Assembly (NCBI GenBank): GCA_037783545.1
Contig: JBBELK010000298.1
Span: 682,001 to 746,000, forward strand
Source of the DNA: Henricia sp. BOLD:AAB3569
Taxonomy: Eukaryota > Echinodermata > Asteroidea > Spinulosida > Echinasteridae
Reading direction: 5' to 3'
DNA: 64,000 nt
The notes beneath the pieces were generated by a model. The model ran no database searches. It saw nothing but the letters and a program-made list of their open reading frames with translations, and was not told the DNA's origin. Positions 40,801-48,700 of the stretch are shown piece after piece. Made by a program: the position numbers and the translations under genes. How positions within the stretch are numbered: the first letter of the stretch is position 1; each line of letters opens with the position of its first letter.

Positions 40801-42545
40801 ATTTTGAGCGAAAACCTTTCATTGGATAGTTGCTATTTTACTTTCAGAACTTTTCCCCTGTAAACTCGTCGATTACTTTTTGGGGTCCTTGCAAATGATA
40901 CACTGGGCCTTTAATACGCAGTAGCATTTTTCCTACAAAGATGGCGTCTGTGAGAGTGGTCAATTGGGGCATTTCACAATACATAACGCTACCAAGTGTT
41001 TCTGTTGGAGAGAGGGCATTTTCTGACAGAGCGGTTGACATCGTTTAATGCACAAGATTTAAAGGTTGAAGTTTATTTAGAAAGCCTAGATTATTTAAAC
41101 AGGGTTAACAATGTTTGCGAAGAAAAATTACAATTTAGTCATTTTACTCCTTTCTCAACAGAGCAATGAGTTTTTGGAAACGCTGACTGACGGCACGGTG
41201 CGCATTATTCAGAAGATAATTTGCCACAAGAAGTCGCATATGGTGAGTATGCAAGACCGAAACAATAATCCAGTTACAGTTAAGGCTAAATATAAAAAAA
41301 AACATGTTTCTCGTCCCCGCCCGCTTCCTTTTTTAAGGCCTCCTGGATTTATTTTTTTATTTTTTATTTCCAAAAAATTAGACAAAAATATTAAAAAATA
41401 CAACAAATCCGTCGGGAAAATAAATACTTGCGAGTTCGAAGTCTTCTATATAGACTCTCTCGGTGACTTTCTACATCGTGTAGCTACTGTACCATCGCTA
41501 AATATGTCTTCGCACGAGTCTATTTACCTGCAGCGGCCTAGAAATCTCTAATGGCAGTCATCTTGAAAAATAAAAATAAAAAAATAAAAAGCCCCTCTTC
41601 CTCCTTTTTTTTGAAAACCCGGACGAGAAACATGTTTTATTTTTTACTCGGCCTAATGCCTGACACTTTGCCAAAAAGCATTTAATGCCAGTGCCTGCAG
41701 CAGAACATTTTTCCTAAAAAAGTTTGGACTAGTCCGCCACATATTTTACAAGCATTTGGCTAGCGGACTAGTGAAAGGGCCAATTTCATGGTGCTGCTTA
41801 AAGATAATATACATGATTGGTAAACTGTTACAAATAGTTTTATCCCCCTGTGTGATTGAAGATATACATGATTAAACCAACCTGAGCAAAAACCAGCTCT
41901 GTACTTTGTTTAACTTTTGAGAAAACGGTAAAAAAAGGATTTACAGTCATTTCGCCCCGAACCATGGCCTATGCACAAAGTTGTTTTGGGGTTAAGTGGC
42001 TTGGGGGCGAAATGGCACTTGGGGCGAAATGGTTTTGGGGCGGATTGAATTTACGTCTCGCGAGACAAAATATAAAAGTTTTTTTGCCGTTATGTTTCTA
42101 TCGTGTAAGTTACGTGTAAATCTGTGAACATTTCTTATTCTTCGAGATACCAATCTGCTTTTAAGCGTTAGCTAAAAACGTGCTTACTGTAGCAGAAAAG
42201 TGTGCCGTTACTGCTGTTTCACACCCGCAGCTTACGCGTCTGTGCTTGGAAACCGGCATTGTTGTGTCACGAGTGTTTAGCAAATTTTGCCTCTGAAGCT
42301 AGCAAACGTTTATCAGTGCTTTAAGGTTACGGTGTCCATAAAATATCCAAAGTCTCTGTCAGCATGAAATTGGCCCAAGGTTGAACCATACATGGTGTTC
42401 AGCAAATTTTAATAGTTCTTTTTCTTTTTTTCTCCAGAAAATGTTGAAAAGGCACATCGGCCTTGTTGCACGGGAAGCAGAGCAGAACCTGAAGAATGCT
42501 TTTCAGCAAGATGTTCACTTGACGCTAAAAATCATCCACAGATGA
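31778..42545 (+). CDS. ERAL1: ERAL1, mitochondrial Era-like GTPase and 12S rRNA chaperone
   Basis: GTPase of the Era family. Its vertebrate counterpart binds the 3' end of mitochondrial small-subunit rRNA and supports 28S ribosomal subunit assembly in the matrix. Eleven exons (31778-31883, 32689-32868, 33530-33657, 34182-34259, 34986-35032, 35952-36013, 37900-38012, 38353-39258, 39736-39885, 41162-41242, 42438-42545) join in frame to about 652 residues; human ERAL1 is about 437. Seen: an Arg-rich N-terminal presequence (SLRSLRWFSQVRAANLR), G1 GSPNAGKST (121-129), G2 around HTTR (147-150), G3 DTPG (168-171), G4 NKVD (237-240), G5 SAL (529-531), the PGDWEYH and LPQEVPYNI blocks, and a C-terminal KH-like region. 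The extra length is an acidic insert with three repeats of about 45 residues between G4 and G5. The KH GXXG loop is not found. Introns are packed with MITE-like repeats. Confidence 0.95.
32689..32868 (+). CDS. ERAL1: ERAL1 exon 2, low-complexity linker
   Basis: Acceptor TTTCAG, donor GTAAAT, phase 1 in and out. It encodes a Ser/Thr/Ala-rich linker (SRPAAAADTSIAADED) between the presequence and the G domain. There is no conserved domain in this exon, and the joining phases support it. Confidence 0.82.
33344..33486. mobile_element. Palindromic MITE in ERAL1 intron 2
   Basis: The ends TTTAAAGGCACAGGCTCGTC and GACGAGCCTGTGCCTTTAAA are perfect inverses. The arms continue for over 60 bp to GAGCTGCGTATTTCG. 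The only loop is about 17 bp. It lies close upstream of exon 3. Confidence 0.8.
33530..33657 (+). CDS. ERAL1: ERAL1 exon 3, P-loop (G1)
   Basis: It encodes LKVAIIGSPNAGKSTLINGL, the Walker A motif of Era GTPases. Acceptor GTGCAG, donor GTAAAG. Ends in phase 0. Confidence 0.95.
33660..34160 (+). repeat. TTTCGCCC-rich dispersed element, ERAL1 intron 3
   Basis: It holds a GTCTCATGAGAC palindrome (about 33869-33880) and then a run of GCCCTAAAACC and TTTCGCCC motifs followed by their inverses (33890-34000). The CAGGTTGGTTTTAATCATGC and CAATCACACAGGGGGATAA segment follows. Related copies are at 38030-38240 and 41800-42130, both inverted relative to this one. Confidence 0.65.
34182..34259 (+). CDS. 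ERAL1: ERAL1 exon 4, switch I (G2)
   Basis: It encodes VFSVSSKVHTTRSNALAVLT. The KVHTTR segment is the Era-family effector loop. Donor GTGAGT, phase 0. Confidence 0.95.
34338..34453. repeat. Diverged copy of the 22555-22665 repeat
   Basis: It contains GGTAATCTGAAACGTCCATT and CAGGGAAACAGTTCACCTG, flanked by GTTACCATGGTAAC and AACCTTGGTAACA. Confidence 0.5.
34513..34843. mobile_element. MITE family M1, copy B
   Basis: The left arm ATTCTTGGGTTTCACTTGAC leads into TTGACAACAGTTACTATCCG and CCATACTATGGCACGC. The inverse is found at 34795-34840. The centre carries GGTTGGCATGACTTTTAAA and is inverted relative to copies A and C. It sits in ERAL1 intron 4. Confidence 0.78.
34986..35032 (+). CDS. ERAL1: ERAL1 exon 5, switch II (G3)
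   Basis: A 47-bp exon encoding VLLDTPGMVSHRQGRK with the DTPG G3 motif. Acceptor TTGTAG, donor GTAAGT, phase 2. Confidence 0.93.
35085..35300 (-). mobile_element. tRNA-derived repeat with multiple A-box-like copies
   Basis: The minus strand reads TAGCTCAGCTGGTAGAGCAT with a downstream GGTTTCGAATCC, which are a good A-box and a B-box. Two further A-box-like copies on the same strand lie at about 35163-35185 and 35233-35257. The whole looks like a tandemly expanded tRNA-related SINE in ERAL1 intron 5, not an intact tRNA gene. Confidence 0.6.
35401..35489. mobile_element. Short palindromic MITE, ERAL1 intron 5
   Basis: ACAAATTTCCAATATACGCT and AGCGTATATTGGAAATTTGT form perfect inverted ends around about 40 bp. 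Confidence 0.7.
35523..35680. repeat. Half copy of the arm sequence at 56240-56380
   Basis: TAACCCTTTTTGGGCC, AAGTTATCTCTTCAGAACAA and GCCAAAATGCCCCC recur at 56239-56350 within the larger element at 55764-56485. Only one arm is present here. Confidence 0.65.
35952..36013 (+). CDS. ERAL1: ERAL1 exon 6
   Basis: A 62-bp exon encoding HHLARSLLIDPKNSLEEADL, which matches the HHLELSLLEDPW...ADL block remembered from vertebrate ERAL1. Acceptor CCAAAG, donor GTAAGA, phase 1. Confidence 0.93.
36085..36560. repeat. Composite dispersed repeats in ERAL1 intron 6
   Basis: The first part matches 33040-33250 (AACAGGAACAACAGCATTAC and the ATGCAGTA...CCATGCATGG segment). The second, from about 36314, matches 55775 and 60397 (ACAAAAGAAACGCA and later CAGCACACAGAAGC). 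They are non-coding and diverged. Confidence 0.5.
36616..36710. mobile_element. Palindromic MITE, ERAL1 intron 6
   Basis: ATCCAGCCTCATTAAAATAC and GTATTTTAATGAGGCTGGAT are perfect inverted ends. The centre is GGGGGTCCGACCCCCC, so the element is nearly a complete palindrome of 95 bp. Confidence 0.75.
37028..37330 (+). repeat. Two direct copies of a 120-bp repeat
   Basis: GGCCAATTTCACAAAG, GTGTCTTAGGAAGG, GGGAATTAGGA and CATTGAACTC occur in the same order at 37028-37140 and 37209-37320. Confidence 0.7.
37320..37775. repeat. Dispersed repeat R2, copy in ERAL1 intron 6
   Basis: It shares TTCCTGGTCTTGGCGGGGTG, GTCATGCACTCTGTGGCGC, GCGTAGATGCGAACCAAAAA and CCCTGTAAACTCGTCGATTA with the copy at 40494-40915. 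It ends CACTGGGCCTTTAA in both. Length is about 430 bp with no coding frame in common. Confidence 0.75.
37900..38012 (+). CDS. ERAL1: ERAL1 exon 7, up to G4
   Basis: It encodes ALVLVDASNKWTS through SSILVLNK. The NK is completed by VD in the next exon to give the guanine-specificity NKVD motif. Acceptor TTACAG, donor GTACAA, phase 0. Confidence 0.94.
38030..38245 (-). repeat. TTTCGCCC-type element, partial inverted copy, ERAL1 intron 7
   Basis: It contains GGGGCGAAG motifs, the GTCTCATGAGAC palindrome (about 38109-38120) and a TTTAGACAAAACCATTTTAG segment matching the element in intron 3. Confidence 0.6.
38353..39258 (+). CDS. ERAL1: ERAL1 exon 8, G4-G5 segment with acidic repeat insert
   Basis: A 302-codon exon, unusually long for this gene. 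The start (VDLVSKKQ...LTEGIIDGVKF) and end (GWDKFEAVFMVSALIGEG) are conserved ERAL1. Between them about 220 residues are Ser/Asp/Glu/Lys-rich. Three tandem units begin at about residues 347, 391 and 437. Each starts SK(F/L)(E/K)(N/D)L, carries ND(K/E)IQ and has (I)S(E/K)LxPxL near its end. Vertebrate ERAL1 has only a short linker here. Confidence 0.92.
39440..39645. repeat. GC-rich minisatellite in ERAL1 intron 8
   Basis: CTTGTGCCAGCCC and TGTGACGGCCCCAAAACAGT alternate with a main period of about 33 bp. An 11-bp subrepeat based on CAGCCTTGTGA occupies the right part. It lies about 90 bp before exon 9. Open frames on both strands here are repeat translations. Confidence 0.85.
39736..39885 (+). 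CDS. ERAL1: ERAL1 exon 9
   Basis: It encodes AAPGDWEYHEDVLTNLSPEE, then IREKLLEYLPQEVPYNITQ. This is the best-conserved block between the G and KH domains. Acceptor TTCAG, donor GTAGTA, phase 0. Confidence 0.95.
40494..40915. repeat. Dispersed repeat R2, copy in ERAL1 intron 9
   Basis: Second copy of the element at 37320-37775, in the same orientation. It carries an extra 50 bp around AAATGCATCGCGTTGGAACA. Confidence 0.75.
41162..41242 (+). CDS. ERAL1: ERAL1 exon 10, start of KH-like domain
   Basis: A 27-codon exon encoding TDGTVRIIQKIICHKKSHM, corresponding to the beta strand before the KH GXXG loop in relatives. Acceptor CAACAG, donor GTGAGT, phase 0. Confidence 0.85.
41778..42375. mobile_element. 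Element with GGGCCAATTTCATG ends containing a TTTCGCCC-type insertion
   Basis: The left end GGGCCAATTTCATGGTGCTG and the right end CAGCATGAAATTGGCCC are inverted repeats. Inside (about 41800-42130) lies an inverted copy of the intron-3 element, recognised by TTTCGCCCC motifs and the CAATCACACAGGGGGATAA region in reverse. This is in ERAL1 intron 10, where the missing KH loop would be expected. Confidence 0.6.
42438..42545 (+). CDS. ERAL1: ERAL1 exon 11, end of KH-like domain
   Basis: It encodes KMLKRHIGLVAREAEQNLKN and ends LKIIHR then TGA. It aligns to the helix and last strand of the ERAL1 KH domain. The four-residue GXXG loop expected just before HIGLVA is missing from the joined exons. 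Confidence 0.88.
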   Translation, partial: KMLKRHIGLVAREAEQNLKNAFQQDVHLTLKIIHR

Positions 42546-42760
42546 CCTGCACTGTTGCGAGTCGGTGTTATCATCACATGAGAGAATCGTCCAAAGGACC
42601 ATGTGACTTGAACACGGACAATTCTGCTATAGTCCAGACCAAAAGACTGACTGTTAAAAATGATCTTTAGGTCCACCAGTTGCCAATATCACATATTAAA
42701 AACAGGAGGAATAACTGAAAGTTTCCAGAGTTGGGAAAAATCTGAAATTTTAAAATCGTC
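42546..42760 (+). other. Probable ERAL1 3' UTR
   Basis: The sequence follows the TGA and passes without a clear border into the satellite array. No canonical AATAAA occurs before the array. ATTAAA at about 42695 and 42796 are alternatives, and AATAAA first occurs inside the array near 43217. Confidence 0.4.
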
Positions 42761-45700
42761 ATATTTCATTTCCTGGCTGAGCAGTCAAAGTCAAATTAAA
42801 CGAATTTCATCTATGGGTTTTAAGCAACATTTCCTGCAATTTTTAAGAAAATCTAAATCATAGAATTGTTTGCCAAAAATGATAAAAAATCGCAAGGGGT
42901 TAGTCCAGCTATTTCTCAAAATTTGCAAAAAAAAATGCTTTTTAAGAAATGTCTTAGAAATGACTCCTAACGAAAATCTAGCTCATTTCGGCAATTTTCC
43001 AAGCTAATTTCTGAGAAAATTTGAAATTTTTGCAACAAATTCAATTTCCAAAATTTCATTTTATTTCTGGCTGAGCAGTAAGGTCAAATTCAAGGAGTAT
43101 CTATGGGTTCTAACATTTCCTGCAATTTTGAAGAAAATCTCAATCATAAAATTTTGGGCCAAAAATGATAAAAATCACAATTCTGGTCCAACAATTTCTC
43201 AAAATTGGCAAAAAAATAAAATTGTCAAAAAAATAAAAATGTCTTATAAATGATTCTTAACGAAGATTTAGCTCGTTTGGAACCTATTTTGGCAGTTTTC
43301 CAAGCTAATTTCTGGGAGAAATGGAAATTTTGGCAACAAAAATTTGATTTCCAAAATTTGATTTTAAAGGTCAAATTCAAGGAGTATCTATGGGTCCTAA
43401 GCATCATTTCCTGCAATTTTGAAGAAAATCTGAATCATACAATTTTTTGCCAAAAAATAATAAAAATCACAAAATTGGCAAAAAAAATTAATTGTTTAAA
43501 AATGTCTTAGAAATGACTCCTAACGAAGATTTAGCTTGTTTGGAACCTATTTTGGCAGTTTTCCAAGCTAATTTCTGAGAAAAATGGAAATTTTTGCAAC
43601 AAATTCAATTTCCAAAATTTCATTTTATTTCTGGCTGAGCAGTAAGGTCAAATTCAAGGAGTATCTATGGGTTCTAACATTTCCTGCAATTTTGAAGAAA
43701 ATCTTAATCATAAAATTTTGGGCCAAAAATGATAAAAATCACAAGGGGTTAGTCCAACAATTTCTCAAAATTGTCAAAAAAATAAAAATGTCTTATAAAT
43801 GACTCTTAACGAAGATTTAGCTCGTTTGGAACCTATTTTGGCAGTTTTCCAAGCTAATTTCTGAGAAAAATGGAAATGTTGGGAAGAAAATCTGAATCAT
43901 AAAATATTTGCCCAAAAATGATAAAAATCACAAGGGGTTAGTCCAGCAATTTCTCAAAATTGGCAAAAAAATTTAATTGTTACAAAATGTCTTAGAAATG
44001 ACTCCTAACGAAGATTTAGCTTGTTTGGAACCTATTTTAGCAGTTTTCCAAGCTAATTTCTGAGAAAAATGGAAATGTTGGCATCAAAAATTTGATTTTA
44101 TTTTCTAGCTGAGCAGTAAGGTCAAATTCAAGGAGTATCTATAGGTTCTAAGCATCATTTCCTGCAATTTTGAAGAAAATCTGAATCATAAAATATTTGC
44201 CCAAAAATGATAAAAATCACAAGCAATTTCTCAAAATTGGCAAAAAAAATTAATTGTTAAAAAATGTCTTAGAAATGACTCCTAACGAAGATTTAGCTTG
44301 TTTGGAACCTATTTTAGCAGTTTTCCAAGCTAATTTCTGAGAAAAATGGAAATGTTGGCATCAAAAATTTGATTTTATTTTCTAGCTGAGCAGTAAGGTC
44401 AAATTCAAGGAGTATCTATAGGTTCTAAGCATCATTTCCTGCAATTTTGAAGAAAATCTGAATCATAAAATATTTGCCCAAAAATGATAAAAATCAGCAA
44501 TTTCTCAAAATCGGCAAAAAAATTTAATTGTTACAAAATGTCTTAGAAATGACTCCTAACGAAGATTTAGCTTGTTTGGAACCTATTTTGGCAGTTTTCC
44601 AAGCTAATTTCTGAGAAAAATGGAAATGTTGGCATCAACAATTTGATTTTATTTTTTAGCTGAGCAGTAAGGTCAAATTCAAGGAGTATCTATAGGTTCT
44701 AAGCATCATTTCCTGCAATTTTGAAGAAAATCTGAATCATAAAATATTTGCCCAAAAATGATAAAAATCAGCAATTTCTCAAAATTGGCAAAAAAAATTA
44801 ATTGTTACAAAATGTCTTAGAAATGACTCCTAACGAAGATTTAGCTTGTTTGGAACCTATTTTGGCAGTTTTCCAAGCTAATTTCTGAGAAAAATGGAAA
44901 TGTTGGCATCAACAATTTGATTTTATTTTCTAGCTGAGCAGTAAGGTCAAATTCAAGGAGTATCTATAGGTTCTAAGCATCATTTCCTGCAATTTTGAAG
45001 AAAATCTTAATCATAAAATATTTGCCCAAAAATGATAAAAATCACAAGGGGTTAGTCCAGCAATTTCTCAAAATTGGCAAAAAAATTACTTTCTAAGAAA
45101 TGTCTTAGAAATGACTCCTAACAAGATTTAGCTCGTTTGGAACCTATTTCGGCAGTTTTCCAAGCTAATTTCTGAGAAAAATGGAAATGTTGGCAACAAA
45201 AATTTGATTTTATTTCCTAGCTGATGAAGTAAGGTCAAATTCAAGGAGTATCTATGGGTTTTAAGCAACATTTCCTGCAATTTTGAAGAAAATCTGAATC
45301 ATAAAATATTTGCCCAAAAATGATAAAAATCACAAGGGGTTAGTCCAGCAATTTCTCAAAATTGGCAACAAAATTTAATTGTTACAAAATGTCTTAGAAA
45401 TGACTCTTAACGAAGATTTAGCTCGTTTGGAACCTATTTTGGCAGTTTTCCAAGCTAATTTCTGAGAAAAATGGAAATGTTGGGAAGAAAATCTGAATCA
45501 TAAAATATTTGCCCAAAAATGATAAAAATCACAAGGGGTTAGTCCAGCAATTTCTCAAAATTGGCAAAAAAAATTAATTGTTACAAAATGTCTTAGAAAT
45601 GACTCCTAACGAAGATTTAGCTTGTTTGGAACCTATTTCGGCAGTTTTCCAAGCTAATTTCTGAGAAAAATAGAAATGTTGGCAACAAAAATTTGATTTT

Positions 45701-48700
45701 ATTTCCTAGCTGATGAAGTAAGGTCAAATTCAAGGAGTATCTATGGGTTTTAAGCAACATTTCCTGCAATTTTGAAGAAAATCTGAATCATAAAATATTT
45801 GCCCAAAAATGATAAAAATCACAAGGGGTTAGTCCAGCAATTTCTCAAAATTGGCAACAAAATTTAATTGTTACAAAATGTCTTAGAAATGACTCTTAAC
45901 GAAGATTTAGCTCGTTTGGAACCTATTTTGGCAGTTTTCCAAGCTAATTTCTGAGAAAAATGGAAATGTTGGCAACAAAAATTTGATTTTATTTCCTAGC
46001 TGAGCAGTAAGGTCAAATTCAAGGAGTATCTATAGGTTCTAAGCATCATTTCCTGCAATTTTGAAGAAAATCTGAATCATAAAATATTTGCCCAAAAATG
46101 ATAAAAATCAGCAATTTCTCAAAATTGGCAAAAAAATTAATTGTTACAAAATGTCTTAGAAATGACTCCTAACGAAGATTTAGCTTGTTTGGAACCTATT
46201 TTGGCAGTTTTCCAAGCTAATTTCTGAGAAAAATGGAAATGTTGGCATCAAAAATTTGATTTTATTTTCTAGCTGAGCAGTAAGGTCAAATTCAAGGAGT
46301 ATCTATAGGTTCTAAGCATCATTTCCTGCAATTTTGAAGAAAATCTTAATCATAAAATAATAGCCCAAAAATGATAAAAATCACAAGCAATTTCTCAAAA
46401 TTGGCAAAAAAATTTAATTGTTAAAAAATGTCTTAGAAATGACTCCTAACGAAGATTTAGCTTGTTTGGAACCTATTTTAGCAGTTTTCCAAGCTAATTT
46501 CTGAGAAAAATGGAGATGTTGGCATCAAAAATTTGATTTTATTTTCCAGCTGAGCAGTAAGGTCAAATTCAAGGAGTATCTATAGGTTCTAAGCATCATT
46601 TCCTGCAATTTTGAAGAAAATCTGAATCATAAAATATTTGCCCAAAAATGATAAAAATCAGCAATTTCTCAAAATCGGCAAAAAAATTTAATTGTTACAA
46701 AATGTCTTAGAAATGACTCCTAACGAAGATTTAGCTTGTTTGGAACCTATTTTGGCAGTTTTCCAAGCTAATTTCTGAGAAAAATGGAAATGTTGGCATC
46801 AAAAATTTGATTTTATTTTCTAGCTGAGCAGTAAGGTCAAATTCAAGGAGTATCTATAGGTTCTAAGCATCATTTCCTGCAATTTTGAAGAAAATCTTAA
46901 TCATAAAATAATAGCCCAAAAATGATAAAAATCACAAGGGGTTAGTCCAGCAATTTCTCAAAATTGGCAAAAAAATTACTTTCTAAAAAATGTCTTAGAA
47001 ATGACTCCTAACGAAGATTTAGCTTGTTTGGAACCTATTTTGGCAGTTTTCCAAGCTAATTTCTGAGAAAAATGGAAATGTTGGCATCAACAATTTGATT
47101 TTATTTTTTAGCTGAGCAGTAAGGTCAAATTCAAGGAGTATCTATAGGTTCTAAGCATCATTTCCTGCAATTTTGAAGAAAATCTGAATCATAAAATATT
47201 TGCCCAAAAATGATAAAAATCAGCAATTTCTCAAAATTGGCAAAAAAAATTAATTGTTACAAAATGTCTTAGAAATGACTCCTAACGAAGATTTAGCTTG
47301 TTTGGAACCTATTTTGGCAGTTTTCCAAGCTAATTTCTGAGAAAAATGGAAATGTTGGCATCAACAATTTGATTTTATTTTCTAGCTGAGCAGTAAGGTC
47401 AAATTCAAGGAGTATCTATAGGTTCTAAGCATCATTTCCTGCAATTTTGAAGAAAATCTTAATCATAAAATATTTGCCCAAAAATGATAAAAATCACAAG
47501 GGGTTAGTCCAGCAATTTCTCAAAATTGGCAAAAAAATTACTTTCTAAAAAATGTCTTAGAAATGACTCCTAACGAAGATTTAGCTTGTTTGGAACCTAT
47601 TTTGGCAGTTTTCCAAGCTAATTTCTGAGAAAAATGGAAATGTTGGCATCAAAAATTTGATTTTATTTTCTAGCTGAGCAGTAAGGTCAAATTCAAGGAG
47701 TATCTAAGCAAGGAGGTTCTAAGCATCATTTCCTGCAATTTTGAAGAAAATCTGAATCATAAAATATTTGCCCAAAAATGATAAAAATCACAAGGGGTTA
47801 GTCCAGCAATTTCTCAAAATTGGCAAAAAAATTACTTTCTAAGAAATGTCTTAGAAATGACTCCTAACAAGATTTAGCTCGTTTGGAACCTATTTCGGCA
47901 GTTTTCCAAGCTAATTTCTGAGAAAAATGGAAATGTTGGCAACAAAAATTTGATTTTATTTCCTAGCTGATGAAGTAAGGTCAAATTCAAGGAGTATCTA
48001 TGGGTTTTAAGCAACATTTCCTGCAATTTTGAAGAAAATCTGAATCATAAAATATTTGCCCAAAAATGATAAAAATCACAAGGGGTTAGTCCAGCAATTT
48101 CTCAAAATTGGCAACAAAATTTAATTGTTACAAAATGTCTTAGAAATGACTCTTAACGAAGATTTAGCTCGTTTGGAACCTATTTTGGCAGTTTTCCAAG
48201 CTAATTTCTGAGAAAAATGGAAATGTTGGGAAGAAAATCTGAATCATAAAATATTTGCCCAAAAATGATAAAAATCACAAGGGGTTAGTCCAGCAATTTC
48301 TCAAAATTGGCAAAAAAAATTAATTGTTACAAAATGTCTTAGAAATGACTCCTAACGAAGATTTAGCTTGTTTGGAACCTATTTCGGCAGTTTTCCAAGC
48401 TAATTTCTGAGAAAAATGGAAATGTTGGCAACAAAAATTTGATTTTATTTCCTAGCTGATGAAGTAAGGTCAAATTCAAGGAGTATCTATGGGTTTTAAG
48501 CAACATTTCCTGCAATTTTGAAGAAAATCTGAATCATAAAATATTTGCCCAAAAATGATAAAAATCACAAGGGGTTAGTCCAGCAATTTCTCAAAATTGG
48601 CAACAAAATTTAATTGTTACAAAATGTCTTAGAAATGACTCTTAACGAAGATTTAGCTCGTTTGGAACCTATTTTGGCAGTTTTCCAAGCTAATTTCTGA

